Shown piece by piece: positions 12,077 to 23,958 of a stretch of 64,000 nucleotides of DNA. The stretch is from NCBI GenBank assembly GCA_011317545.1, contig WUJK01000004.1, positions 496,001-560,000 of the forward strand. Direction: 5' to 3'. Position 1 is the stretch's first letter. Each line of letters opens with the position of its first letter. The notes below the pieces were generated by a model that saw only the letters and a list, made by a program, of their open reading frames with translations, did not search any database and was not told where the DNA came from. This DNA is from Coniella vitis. Lineage: Eukaryota; Ascomycota; Sordariomycetes; Diaporthales; Schizoparmaceae. The translations under genes and the position numbers were made by a program.

Positions 12077-13574
12077 GTGCACTCTCTTCTGGTCGAAATC
12101 GGAAATGCCCCGGCCGGAAGGATCACAGCCACAGCAAAACAAGCGAGCGAAGCAAAAGTCGGATGGATCTCGACCATATGGAACCGGCCCACTCCAGCCC
12201 AGCCCCTCCCCACGGGGAAAACAAGACCAAAAGCCAGTGCTCAGGTTCTGACGACAAGATGGGTTGTTTGTTTTTCCTTTCCGGACAAGCGATGCAAAGT
12301 GCCAGAGCAGCAACGAGACGGGCCGCGGCTCGAGTCAGCCGTGTCGTATCGTTCGTTCGTCGGTGTTTTAGATGGACTCGACAGACCTGTCCGCATCCAG
12401 AGAGAATGGGAATACATGGCTTACATATCCTGTCGAGAAGAAGGGCGCCGAGATCTTCGCTTGCAAGAACGTCATGGCCATCAATCTCCCCAGGAACAAA
12501 AAGCAAGGCAGGCCTGCTGCTGGCCCACGCTTATGCAGCCAAGAGGGCCGATAGTCCTCGGGCCTTCTTTTTCGTCGTTTACCCCACACCAAACGGGCCA
12601 ATCGCTCGTGGCTTTGGTCCTCTCTCGGCAACGTGGTTGCTGGCCGTGCCGTTAGTGTTGGCCCGGGATGCTGGGAACGAATAGCCGTTGAGAGAGTCGG
12701 TGTGAGGGGGTGTGAAGGCGTGTGAAGGCGTGTGTCTGTCTGCTGACTTGTGTGTCTTGCACGGCTCAGGCTTCACAATGGTGAGGATGAGGGTGAGGAT
12801 GGTTATGATGATGGTGATGATGATGGTGATGAGGACGAGGATGGCGATGATGGTGATTCCTCAAAACCGCACAGCATCTTCATCTTCGTGTGGACGGTCG
12901 CATGCCATTCTCCCCCAGTGAAACAGCGCCGCATCATCGAGCATGAAAACAGCATGTTGCCAGGAATCTGCCAAGCCAGCGCTGTCTCGCCGTTCTTTTC
13001 GCCCAGCGGCCGCGGACCCCAGCTTAACCTCGTTCGAGAACGCATTACTGGTCATCGATCCTGTCCTGTCGTTGTCCTGGGCTTGTCTCGTCCTGCCATG
13101 CACGTCTTCGGGCCTGTTCCTCCCCCATCCGTCGTCGTGCACGGCTCACTTGCTCCGGAAACAACAGAGCCTCGTCGTGCCCGCCAGGTCAGTCAAAGCG
13201 AAGTGGGAAACCGGACCAAAGGAGTCATTGACGCTATCCATTCACTATGTATGTATAGAAAAGGCATTTGGCATGACTGTAGAAGGGTAAGGTATATATA
13301 TGAGTAGCTTAGTCAGACCGGCATGGACTTTGTCAGCCGTGTGCTTAGTCAAATGGGAATCCCCCGCAGCATCCATCTCTCTGCCCAAAGGACGACCTCC
13401 CTCTTTCCATAATAACTAATACTCCTCCTTTTTTTTTAGGGCGGGGGGTCGAGGGAATATCTTGAGCTTAATTACTATATAATTCTGCAAGATTAGGATC
13501 AAGCTCTTCTCCCTGCAGTTTGAATCGATGCCCCCTCTTAAGAAGCAGATCAGTCGATGATGTACTAGATGAAG

Positions 13575-13592
13575 AGGGTTAGGGTTAGGGTT
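13575..13592 (+). repeat. Interstitial telomere-type repeat (AGGGTT)3
   Basis: Three perfect copies of the standard fungal telomere hexamer in an intergenic region, the longest of ten such motifs in the window. Confidence 0.9.
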
Positions 13593-14586
13593 GTCCTCGC
13601 CTCTCTCTGTATCCTCTCCGCGGGTGCGACTTTTCACTACCCCTCATGTACTTAGACTTGGACATGTACAATAAACTCATGTTTATTACCTTTACCCTCT
13701 CTGGTGCACAGCACAGGATTCATATGTTTCCATTCATTATGGCATACAACGCAGAGTGCGCGTAACGCTTCTTGGAAAACTTGGGCAAATGCCGCTTACA
13801 TGTTGAGAAATACTCGCACGGGCATCCGCGCGGCCGCCGGCGGGGATAGTAGGGTTGGTTTTGCAATGTTGGAATTGCTGCTGATTGGGTATCAGATTTA
13901 TGGATGCGTACCAAGATTATAATATTAAATAATATATGTTGCTACCAGGAGCAATGGCTTTGAGATTCACACATCAAAAAGGTCTTGGTAAAAATCCGTC
14001 GGAGCAATGCTGGCTGGCCATCAGGAAAAGAAGTAGTAAATGATTTTACATTACGAGGCTGACAAATAGTTGTTCTCATTCCCATTTCACAGTACTCAAC
14101 TATGAAAAAGCACTCGGACATCTTGTCTTTGCATTTTGCCCATGACGGCGCGGATAATGTCTTCTGCTCTCTTGCGGCAGAGTCGTTGGAGCATCCCAAG
14201 AATGTCGCTGAAACACGACTTTGTTGCACTCTCTTTTGAGAACCGACGGTCGGAAACAGGTCTTTGCTTTTGACTTGTGTTGTGACGGGGTATCACTGAT
14301 GGATCTTCCATCACTGAGAGCGTACATGAATTACACTCTCAAATCGATTACATCCCAGATGCCACGGGCGACGGTACGTTGATCACAAAGCAAAATCACC
14401 ACTACTGAGAGGTTCATCAGGCCATATTCCAGGAACAACCGTCAACTTAGTAGCGTGCTGTAGTAGGCTTTTCATCCCATCGTCGTCCGTCCACTCTGAC
14501 ACAGCAACGCATTGCAGCATCCGACTTTGGAAGAACAGAACCCAACACCATCCACCAGCCAAACGAACAATCACACCACACAATCC

Positions 14587-14738
14587 TCACGACGATGCCC
14601 ACCGCGGCACATCAAAAATCCTGCCAATATCACGGTAGAACCAGGTGCGCTGCTGGGGGGTACTCAGGTCGCCCACAAACACAGCGCGGCCAAACCCGAC
14701 CGCGAACACCATCTTGTTACTGCTGTTGCTGCTGCTGG

Positions 14739-14777
<39 letters not shown>

Positions 14778-15770
14778 CGCCGCTGTCGCCGCCGCCGCCC
14801 CTGTTGTCCGCACAGCCAGGAGCGCGGCACGTGCGAATCAGAAAGTGCTCCGCGGTGGGGTCGCCGTGGATGTACGCGCAGCGCACCGTGAACTCGTTCA
14901 TGGCTTCAAACGTGAGCTCCAGGTCGGTGCGGTGCCAGTCGCCGGGGCGGTCGCGCTGGGAGGGCCCTCCTCCTCCTCCTCCTCCTCCTCCTCCTCCTCC
15001 AGAGGTGTTGTTGGTGGGTGGGACGTGCAGCGGGATGAAGCTCGGGTGGTCGGTGAAGTTGTAGATCACGGGCCGGCCGCGGGGATCCCGGCGGCTCTGC
15101 AGGCTGCGGCCGGCGGTTTCGACGGGCCGCGTGGTGGGGCCGTGGATGTAGTCGAGCAGAATGCCCACGATGGCGCCGCCGTCGACGACGTGGCCGATGA
15201 AGCGCGGGACGCGCAGGGCGGAGACGGCGACGGGGTCGAAGGGCGACGGGTAGCAGCAGCAGCCTGGGTTCGCGGTCGCGGGGACGGCAGGATCCGAGTC
15301 TCGGGCGTAGGCTGGGCGGGAGGATGATTCCCAGAGGGCTTGGTAGACGGCCACTTCGGTGGCGAGGGCGGCCAGCTGGGCGGGCGCGAGGGCCAGTTTC
15401 ATGACGTACTTGTGGTGGTGGTGGTGCTGCTGCTGCTGCTGCTGCTGCTGCTGAGGAGGCTCGTCGTCATCAGCGACCATGTCATTGGGATCATCGGTGG
15501 TTGTGGTGGTGGTGACGACGCAGAGGCGGTCGTCGTGCATGGCGTGGCTTCCTACGCTGTAGGACAGCTTGGCTAGCGACGTGTACGCGAACTGGGGCTT
15601 GCTCAGCCAGGCTTGCTCTGGGCTCAGGCCAGTGGGGGGACGCAGCGCAAAGTCGCTGTAGACAAAGTCGCCAAAGAGGTCTGCGACGGCGACGGTGTTG
15701 GACAGGTCAAACCCGTCGTTGTTGTTATCGTCGGGCTCGTTTGAGTTGTGGCTGGCTCGGCTGGTGGCGA

Positions 15771-15805
<35 letters not shown>

Positions 15806-16383
15806 TGGGTGTGGTTGCGGCCTGTGCTGTCGCCAAGGTCAAGACGGATGGCGTACTCCTTGTCGTCCTCGTCAAGGATGTACACATTGTTCAGGATGTT
15901 CTCCCCATCACTACTGGCAGCAGCCACGACTCCGCCGAGACCATCTTCTTCTTCTTCTTCACGACGACGACGGCGGCGGAGGACTGCGTGGTTCCACTCG
16001 AACGCCGGGATCTTCTCGAGCACGAGATGCAGCTCGTTGGGGTGGAAGCGGAAAACGCCGCCCGGGTGCTGGCAGACGTCGCTCGCGACTTGGATGTACT
16101 TGACCTCACCACCGGGCGCACCGGGGATCATCAGGCGCATGTAGGCCGCGTAGGAGGGGTCCACGGTGTCGGTGTCGGTGTCGGTGGAAGGAGGAGGTGG
16201 AGGAGGACGACGACGAGGAGGAGGAGGGCGCTGATCGTGCCGGTAGACCGAGATGATGCCAGCCTTGGAAGTGGTCGGGCGAGCCTCATCGCGGGCGGGA
16301 AAGTTGGTGTAGTTGATTTCGAGGTCGCGAAGGAGCGTGTACGCGCGGTCGCTGGTGGCCTGCACGGTGGCAGGAGTGGCCAT
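14587..16383 (-). CDS. Kinase-like fungal protein with many homopolymer insertions
   Basis: A single 598-codon frame from ATG at 16381-16383 to TGA at 14587. Conserved-looking blocks (YVMKLALAPAQLAALATEV with a candidate ATP-binding Lys, RVPRFIGHVVDGGAIVGILLDYIHG, and YIHGDPTAEHFLI with an HGD catalytic-loop signature) resemble the degenerate protein-kinase-like/APH-type proteins common in filamentous fungi. Between them are Pro-rich, Asp-Thr, Arg-Glu, Ala, Gln-His, Gly and Ser runs encoded by trinucleotide repeats. A DFG-type motif is not clear (VFAVGFGRAVF may correspond), so activity is doubtful. Cytosolic location is assumed from lack of a signal or membrane segment. The frame is intact despite the repeats, which argues for a functional product. 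Confidence 0.8.
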
Positions 16384-16833
16384 GCTGAGGGACAAACAAG
16401 GTGAGACTCTCGCTTAGATTGTTGATGGAACCAACCAGGCTTGAGGTGAGTCTGGCAAGGTCGGGGCTGGTGCAGTCAGCTGCTTGATGGTGTAGCTGTC
16501 TGTGTGACAGATGGGTAGATGGATTCCTGGCAGCAATGCTGGAGTATCAGATGGCTTGAAGGGGCCAGCTGGAATGTGGAGGAGGAGGAGGAGGAGGAAG
16601 CAAAGATGCTGGTTCAAAAGAGCTTCAGACCACAACACAACAGCTCAAACGAAGTTGGAAGCAGGAGCAGCAGAAAGACAAAGGGCCTGCTCTGACTGAA
16701 AGAAACAAACAAAAGGTATGCCTCCTCCCTGCCTGCCAGTCCAAGTCAACGTGAGTCTTGCGTCGTGGTGTTGATGTTGACGGCGATGGTGGTGGCAGGG
16801 TGGCATCACCACACAGGCACTGCCCATCCGCCC
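16384..16833. other. Intergenic stretch
   Basis: About 450 bp between the kinase-like gene start and the RdRP stop. It holds a short (GGA)n tract at about 16578-16600 and nothing else recognised. Confidence 0.6.
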
Positions 16834-19800
16834 TCACTCCTGGCTGAGCAGGCTGGCTTCCCACAGCAGCATCTCTCCATTCAAGCCATCAGCTGTGTCC
16901 TCTCCCTCCTCTTGCGCACTGCTGGCAACGTCTCCCTGCTCCTCCATGGCGACCAGCTGCTTGATGTAGGTGCTGTCCGGCTTCAGAGCCGCATACATCC
17001 TCGCCGTCGTCATCAACGGCGCGGCATCCTGCGACGGGGACGACGAGGACGCCAGGGCCTTCAGCGCCTGCAGCTGTCGCCCGCACATTTGCCAGACGAA
17101 GCGTGTCTTCCTGTGGTGGAAGTGCTTGAAGGCCCAGCTGGCTTTCAGCAACTCCCACTGGCTGTAGTCGGCGTCGACCCTGTGGAAGCCGCCTTGTGCT
17201 GTCAAGAACTTGCGAGCCATACTGAGAGCCGCAGAAGCAGCAAGAGATGACTTGCCCTGGCTACTCTCCACGAACCGTGGTTGGATCTCGCGCCAGTCCG
17301 CGTACACAAGCCTCACCTTGGCCGCATAATCCATCTCGGGGTCCTCATCACCATCACCATCACCACCGCCGCCGCCGCCCATCCTCAGCCTCGCCCAGCT
17401 CGCCATGCACGCCTCCACATCCCGCTTCAACCCATCGCGCAGCGCAAGGAACCACGCACATCGCGGCATCCCCTGCCCGTCCATCTCGCCAAACGTCCGC
17501 TCAAAGCAGTTCCAGTAGCCAACCACGTCCTCATCCATCGTCGACGCCCCGCTGCCCTGCAGAGAGCGGTGCAGCTCCCGCAGCGAGCCGTCGACCACAG
17601 CCGAGGCCTGGAACATGAGATGGTCCACAATGTTCGCCGCGTTGGGGCGCAGCTGCGGTCGAGGCGTCTTTTTATACGCCGGCATGGGATACTGCCGGCG
17701 TGTGCCCAGGACATCGAGCTGGAACTGCGTCCATGCGGCTTGGCCAAAGATGATGCCCTGCTTGGCCTGGTTGGCGAGCTCGCTGAGGAGCCAGCTGAGG
17801 TGGATGATCTGGGGGGAAGAGACGCTGAAGCGGTGGTAGGCGAGCTTTTCTTTGTAGATTGTACACGGTCCTGGCGTATGTCTCTGTCAGTCAGTCTGGC
17901 TCTCTCCCAGAAACCACCAAAAAGCCCAAGCGGAATCCCAAAGCAGAAGAGGCAAAGGGTAAGGCTTCCAAGACTCACCGAGGAAGCGCTTGTGGAGGTT
18001 GAAGCGAAACGCCCGTTCGAGCATCACGTCGATATACCGCAGCGACCCATACTCGCGATACAAATCCAGCAGTCGGTCCCCATCTTTCCTGATATACCTG
18101 CCCAGATCCAACTTGGGCGGCATCGCATGGTTGCGAAAGTTGCCCACCAGCGCAGGATCCCAGCACACCCACACCTTGTCGCCGTCGTAGTCGCCGCCCG
18201 AAAGCATGGCCGCCAGCGGCTCATCCCCCTTGGTCGAGAAGACGGCCACGTCCCGCAAGTGCCGCAGCTCCGACTTGAACCTCGCCCTCACCTTTTGCAC
18301 GTCGCTCGGCAGATGCGCCGGCGAGCGCGCGACGAGCACCTCCATCCCATCCAGGTCAGACAGCTCCTCGGTGCCGTCGCAGAAGCGCGTCGCAAAGGAC
18401 AGATGCACTTCTCCGGGCTCGAGCACGCCCCAGAAGTCCGGGAGGATGTACGCGTAGGTCGAGCGCGGCACGCGGATCTTGAGCTCCTCCTTCTTCTTGT
18501 CGGCCTTTTGCTTCATCGTCTGGAACACCAGGGTCTGGAGGAAGGCGAGGCGCAGCGCCGAGAAGCCGCCGTCGGCGAGGAAGCTCATGGCGTCTTCGGT
18601 GCTCTGGGGCAGGCCGCCGAGGAACGGCACCCCGCCGCGGCCGAGGTACTTGATGTTGCCCCGCGTCTGGCCGTGCACCCATTTCCGAAAGGCCTCATCG
18701 TGCCGCAACGCCGCAACGAGCGCCTCCGTCTCCTCTCTGGCATCCGCAACGAGGAACCCCGCGAGCGTGTCCCGCAGCAGCTGCGCGTCCCGCGCTCTGT
18801 CGTCCAGAATCGGCAGAAACTGCGCGTTCAGGCTGGCAGGCACCAGGTCCGCGCTCCACGACATGACCTCGAGCGTGCGGTGTGCGGCGTGGAGGTTGCT
18901 GCCGGCCGCCTCGCGAAACGCCCACTTGCGCTGCTTGGGGAACGTCTCGATCCACTCGGCCTGGTCGTCGGTTTCCTCGACGTCGACGACCCACATGCCC
19001 TTGGCGGAGCCGAGGCGGCCTTGGATGGCGCTGGGAATGCTTGGGAGGCCGAGGGCGTCGCGGACGCGGCGCATGAGGCGCGGGGACATGCGCGCTGCGC
19101 CGTCGTTCATGACGGCTTGGGTGGTGGGAGAGCGCAGGTCGTTGTGGCGGTCTCTGATTTGCGAGGGCGGAAGGAGGAGGACGGGGGTTGTTCTGCTTAG
19201 GCCTGTGGTAGAGATGAGTGGCTCGTTAGCATCAATCTTGAACCCATAATGGGATCGACGAGAATGGACAAGAGAAGACTCTGAGCACCAGAGCGAGACT
19301 AGACTGGACTATGGGAGAGTGCCAAGGAGGCCAGTGTCGTTTTGTGATGACAGCAGCAAAGGGAAAGAAACGAAGAAACGAAGAAACGAAGAAACGAAGA
19401 AAACGAAGAAACGAAGAAACGAAGAACGAAAACGAAGAAACGAAGAAACGAAGAAACGAAGAAACGAAGAAACGAAGAAACGAAGAAACGAAGAAACGAA
19501 GAAACGAAGAAACGAAGAAACGAAGAAACGAAGAAACGAAGAAACGAAGAAACGAAGAAACGAAGAAACGAAGAAACGAAGAAACGAAGAAACGAAGAAA
19601 CGAAGAAACGAAGAAACGAAGAAACGAAGAAACGGAGAAACCAAGAAATGAAGACACGAAGAGCCGGAATTACAAAGCTTACCCAAAGCAGTCCGCTGGA
19701 AAAGCTTCAAATACGGCTCCTCCATATTCTCCTCCCACTCCAACAACCACCCGAGCATCGAATTGCGATGCAGCCCCGTCCGAGGATACCGTCCCGAGCT

Positions 19801-21413
19801 CGCCATCCTCCAAGGCGGCACTTGGCTCGGCGGACCAGGCAAGTCCCGCCCTCGCTGCGCAAAAAGCATCACCCGGTCGTAGTACAGCGCCTTTGTGCTC
19901 CCAGCGCCATCGTGCACAGCCCCCTGCGCGGCTACCGTGGCCGTCAGATCCGGGACCTCGACCTTGAACGGCTGGTCGCGGACGTAGAAGGCCGCCCACT
20001 CGCGGTGCAGGAAGGCGTGTGGCTTGCCCACCAGCCAGCGCGCAGCAACCGCCTCCTTGTCCTCCTGCTGGCTGGGGTTCTCGGGCCACGTCTCGAGCGA
20101 GGGGATGCGCACCTCGAGGAAGCGGTCCCAGCCAAAGTGGCGCAGCAGGCGCGAGCTCTTTTCGACAAGGAGCGGGTTCAGTTCCAGGCGCAGCGGCGGG
20201 ATGCTCCCGGCGGCGGCGGCGGCAGCGCTTCTTGTCACTCTGGCTGCGGTGGGGATCAAGTGCATGGACGCGGTGAGGACAACCGCGCGGAGCGGGGTGG
20301 TGGACTGCGGCGAAGAAGCAGACGACGAAGGAGAAGCACAAGAAGAAGAAGAAGAAGAAGAAGAAGAAGAAGCAGGATGCGAGTCCTCGTGCTGATCCAT
20401 GTCAAGACCCAGCAGCCACGCTTGCGGGTCTGATTTGGGCGGAAAGCGCTGGCCAGCCAGAGCAGGGTGTTGCTTCAACGCTGCCCAGAAGAGGCTGAGG
20501 TCTTTCCATTCAGGTTGCCAGGCGAGAGCGATGCTGGACGGGTCGCCGACTTTGCAGTGCAGGGCCACGCGGGTGAGCTCCCAGACGGCTACAAAGGGCG
20601 GGTTACCGGTGAAAGAGGGCGTGTTTGCTGGTAACACTTCTCAGCTGACTTGTTTCGTGCCATCTTCTTGCTTCTCCTCAAGCCCAGATTTCCAAAAGAT
20701 GTGTTGATAGTAGGACGTTCATTCCACTTACGCCAAGTTTGATGGGACCCGTAGTCGACAGGCTTTGCTGCCGAAGAGGACGGGAGACCAAGTTCTGGTC
20801 CTGACGACGTGGATTGCGACAAGGGCGGGCTATACAACTCATCGTCGCATGATGAATGCGACGAGAAGATGGCCGATACCTCGTGCGAGTCGAAGAATTC
20901 TTCTTCTTCACTGCATGATGCATCTGCGTGCTCTGCTTGTTGGGATGGCAACAACGCTTGGCTGCAAGACGCTGTCCCTGCGAGCGACAAGTCGTCCAGA
21001 CCCAGCGTCAACTCCTCGAGGGCGTCCAACTCGGAGGGAGTGGGCGAGCATGATCGTGACTTGCCAGCAGACAGCCTGGATGAGGCCGAGGGTGTCTGGC
21101 GGAGGGTGTCAGTGGATTGACGTCGGCATCTTGGTGGAGATGCTGTGGACCCATTTGCTGGCGCGTCATCGTCGTCTTCGAACTGAGAAAAGTACTCATA
21201 CTCGTCACCGTCGTCCTCCCACGGTTGTCGGTGCCATGGCTGGGGTTGCTGAACAAGGGACGCCCTGGCCCGGGTGGGAACGTTGTCCAGAGACAGCGCC
21301 GTCTGGCGGGAAGCCGACTGGGACGAGAGCGAGGCCAGTGGCCGCTGCTGATGGTGGGCTCTCGAGGGCTGTTGATGAGAGGGTGGCACTCTGCTGTACA
21401 AGGGCGGCGGCAT
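16834..21413 (-). CDS. Cellular RNA-dependent RNA polymerase (RNA silencing)
   Basis: Four exons: 20732-21413, 19683-20627, 17979-19202 and 16834-17870; introns 20628-20731, 19203-19682 and 17871-17978. Every join closes in frame, 1,295 residues. The polymerase copies single-stranded RNA into double-stranded RNA for Dicer in fungal quelling or meiotic silencing. Residues about 879-883 are DYDGD inside SGGDYDGDKVWVCWDP, the metal-binding catalytic motif of eukaryotic RdRPs. Family blocks such as AIQGRLGSAKGMWV and GNIKYLGRGGVPFLGG precede it and GPCTIYKEKLAYHR follows across the last splice. The first 230 residues are low-complexity, and a poly-Ser run comes from (GAA)n at 20341-20373. Which of the QDE-1, SAD-1 or RRP-3 groups it belongs to was not resolved. 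The second intron is long and filled with an 8-bp satellite. Confidence 0.93.
19366..19655. repeat. 8-bp satellite (GAAACGAA)n in an RdRP intron
   Basis: Roughly 35 near-perfect copies of an 8-bp unit, with a few indels at the left end (19395-19435) and substitutions at the right. It occupies more than half of the 480-nt intron 19203-19682. As 8 is not a multiple of 3 and the unit has no stop in any phase, long spurious frames arise on both strands. Confidence 0.95.
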
Positions 21414-22608
21414 ATTGGCGAATTATGCAAGCGGTCTGCACCTCGCTCCAGGCCTCGCTCGATATTGCTTCTTCTTTTCCTTCTCCCTTCCGTCGGTTGC
21501 CTTGTTTTTGTTTTCTCGTTTATCAGAGACGGATGTATGCAGTCAGCCACAAAAAAAGCAAAGCAGAGTTGCGTAAACGAAACGCCCACCAAGGGCGCGA
21601 GAACGAACTGAAATCTGCAGCGGCTATGCTCCCGTTTTGATTGGTCAGACTATGGGAAAAGTCTCCAGCCACATCGGCTCTTTTGGTGCCGGTGCAGGAA
21701 AACAAAAGTCATGGTATATATTTTGTTGACCGAGTACGTACGTGCATAATCTTGTATTAATCAAAAGTACTGTGCAGCATCGGCATTGTCTTTTCTTGCA
21801 AGTGTTTTGCAGGGCTTTTGCTGTTGTACTATGTAACCTGAGCACATGTGCAACTAACGTACCAAGTACTATGCTCATAGTGTATGGTGCTTTTCAATGT
21901 TCCTTGGAGGAACTGATAGTCTCATGAGTCTGTCAAGAGCTCGGGTTGTGGCCAAAATCCAAGTACAATAACGAATACTGGTTAATACTCGTGAGATTGA
22001 GTCCTTTCCGACGGCCAGGGTTAGGGTTGAAAGTTTACCAAGTCTCCAGTTATATCGGCTCTATTCAGCCTCACATAGTACACAGTCAGGACCGTCAACG
22101 TGTCGGTTACGATTGAAAAAGAGACCTCACTATTCCTGGGAGCCCAGAACAACAGGGTTGCGTTTCAGGTGTTCAAGGGCACCGGATATCTCCAGCCGAT
22201 ATTGAGTTGCAATATCACTATATGCACACACAAGACGCTGCACGGCTCCGCCGCAGCAGCTGCACATTGCCTTGTTCCGTTTCCAGATTCCCACCGTACT
22301 TACTGGATGTTATTGGTCATAGCTCTTTAATTCACAAGCTCTACGGTATATACTACTTGATTTAATTCTACGGGTCTATTTATTGCTCAAGATTCTCGAT
22401 AAATAGCCGCCTCGGCCGCCGCGAGAAAGAGGCCGCGCATCGGGCCCGCGTCGGCTAAACACCGCATCACGTGCCACCGCCTAGGATATCCCGTCGCATT
22501 TCACGACGCGCCGAGCAATGCAAGGTAGAACTGGGAGCAGATCCCCTCATCTTGCACCTTCGTCCTCAGCTACACCGGATACCTAGGGTGTAAAAAAAAA
22601 GCGAAGCA
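21414..22608. other. Intergenic stretch between RdRP and F-box gene
   Basis: Divergent promoter region of about 1.2 kb. It contains AGGGTTAGGGTT at 22017-22028 and a GATAAATA TATA-like box near 22398, about 210 bp before the F-box ATG. No coding frame is supported. Confidence 0.5.
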
Positions 22609-23607
22609 ATGGTCCACCAACTCGACGATATAACTTATCCTCGTCTGAATCTCAACGACCACACCCTCGATGATAACCTCCCCGCCCCCAAGTCTCAGCC
22701 TCAGATTGAGTGCCTACGCCTGCCACCCAAAGCGAGTCTAGGCGCCCTCGATATTTTGCCTCTCGAGCTGCTGCAGGAGATTCTCATCCAACTTGACGTG
22801 CGCACGTTCATAGACTTTCGACGGGTCAACCGACGCGCCATAGAGCTGGTGAACTCCCTGCCCGAATACAGAGCCATCCACAAACATGCACTGAATGCAC
22901 TGCGCGGCATTCTCAGCATCAAAACGGGCGGGTGGATTACCTGTCGGACGCTGTACGAGAAACTGTGTACGCCGACATGCGAGCACTGCGGCGACTTTAG
23001 CAGCTACCTCTACCTTCTCACCTGCAAACGCGTGTGCTTCCTCTGCTTCTCCGAGGACAAGCGCTACCTGCCCCTCTCGCCCAGACGTGCCAGCGGCCGG
23101 TTTGGACTGGACAGTCGCGTCGCCAACACCCTGCCGCGCATGCGAGTCGTTCGCGGCATCTACTCGCCCAACGAGAAGAGGGTGCGCGGTCCCGCTGTGC
23201 TGGTCGATCACGAGGCCGCCCTGCAAGCCGGCATTGCCCTCCACGGATCCTTCAGCGCCATGCTAGAACACGCGGCGGACAAACAGGCCCAGAAGGTTGA
23301 GGCATACAACACAAAGGTAGCAGCAGCAGTGCAGCACACCGGATCCACTGCACGCCGCATGCGACCGCCGTCCTCGTCAGACCCCTTTGATGGAAAGTCT
23401 GGCAACCCATTCCGCTTCGTGGCAATCGTCAGCGTGCCGTGGTTTGACAGATCATTGCAAGAGGTGGAATGGGGGTTCCACTGCGAGGGGTGTAAGAAGG
23501 CCTGCCAGCCGCCTCTTCACTGGCGACGGAAATTCACGGCTGCCTTGTTCGATGAGCATCTCAGGCAATTCGGAAACATCCAGGACAGCAAGCATTATTT
23601 TGGCTGA
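22609..23607 (+). CDS. F-box domain protein
   Basis: A single-exon 332-residue protein. Residues about 43-90 (LGALDILPLELLQEILIQLD, then FRRVNRRAIELV) form an F-box, the Skp1-binding module of SCF ubiquitin ligases. Downstream, paired cysteines (CTPTCEHCGDF, CKRVCFLCF) and a C-terminal FHCEGCKKAC are typical of fungal F-box proteins with a zinc-ribbon-like central region of unknown ligand. The likely role is substrate recognition for ubiquitination. The target is unknown, as there is no WD40 or LRR region. The start is the first ATG of the frame, in context AGCAATGG. Confidence 0.88.
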   Translation: MVHQLDDITYPRLNLNDHTLDDNLPAPKSQPQIECLRLPPKASLGALDILPLELLQEILIQLDVRTFIDFRRVNRRAIELVNSLPEYRAIHKHALNALRGILSIKTGGWITCRTLYEKLCTPTCEHCGDFSSYLYLLTCKRVCFLCFSEDKRYLPLSPRRASGRFGLDSRVANTLPRMRVVRGIYSPNEKRVRGPAVLVDHEAALQAGIALHGSFSAMLEHAADKQAQKVEAYNTKVAAAVQHTGSTARRMRPPSSSDPFDGKSGNPFRFVAIVSVPWFDRSLQEVEWGFHCEGCKKACQPPLHWRRKFTAALFDEHLRQFGNIQDSKHYFG

Positions 23608-23958
23608 ATTTTAGAAGAGAACGGGAAAGCAATACTCATGTGCACGAGGCTGCGTAAAGTCGATCTGCGGTCTCTTTGTATGGGTTCTTTTGCTAAGTCG
23701 TTGAAAGGGGGGATTCAAGCTCGACGGGACCTGCATACAGCAAGCAATAGTAAGATCTGCGTTTCAAGAAGTGCGTACTTGAAAGCTAGGCGCTTCCTGG
23801 TGTAACGGCGGCTAAAATCTGCTTGCTCCGGTATGGCTCACCCCGCCCACCACTTACTGTGCACTTGATAAAGCCCCCTTTGCCATTTCACAATAAGATC
23901 TTCCAGGATTGCCCGAAACTTGAACTAGAAGTCATCCATTTCAGTATCCTCTTCCACG
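23608..23958. other. Intergenic stretch
   Basis: About 350 bp between two co-oriented genes. I see no repeat or clear control site. Confidence 0.5.

Larger units (their letters stand above)
11793..14586. other. Intergenic stretch: trehalase upstream region, microsatellites
   Basis: About 2.8 kb with no supported gene. It contains the trehalase 5' region, a (GAT/GGT)n-like microsatellite at about 12780-12860 that opens acidic pseudo-frames, and a perfect (AGGGTT)3 at 13575-13592. Frames between 13.7 and 14.5 kb are short and unsupported. Confidence 0.6.

Noticed and set aside
12750..13307. Acidic Asp/Glu/Gly-rich frame
   Set aside because: Its composition is a product of the GAT/GGT microsatellite at about 12780-12860.
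19309..19967. Long open frames of FVSSFLRF or NEETKKRR type repeats on both strands
   Set aside because: They come from the stop-free 8-bp satellite and end where it ends; intron splicing removes the block from the RdRP messenger.
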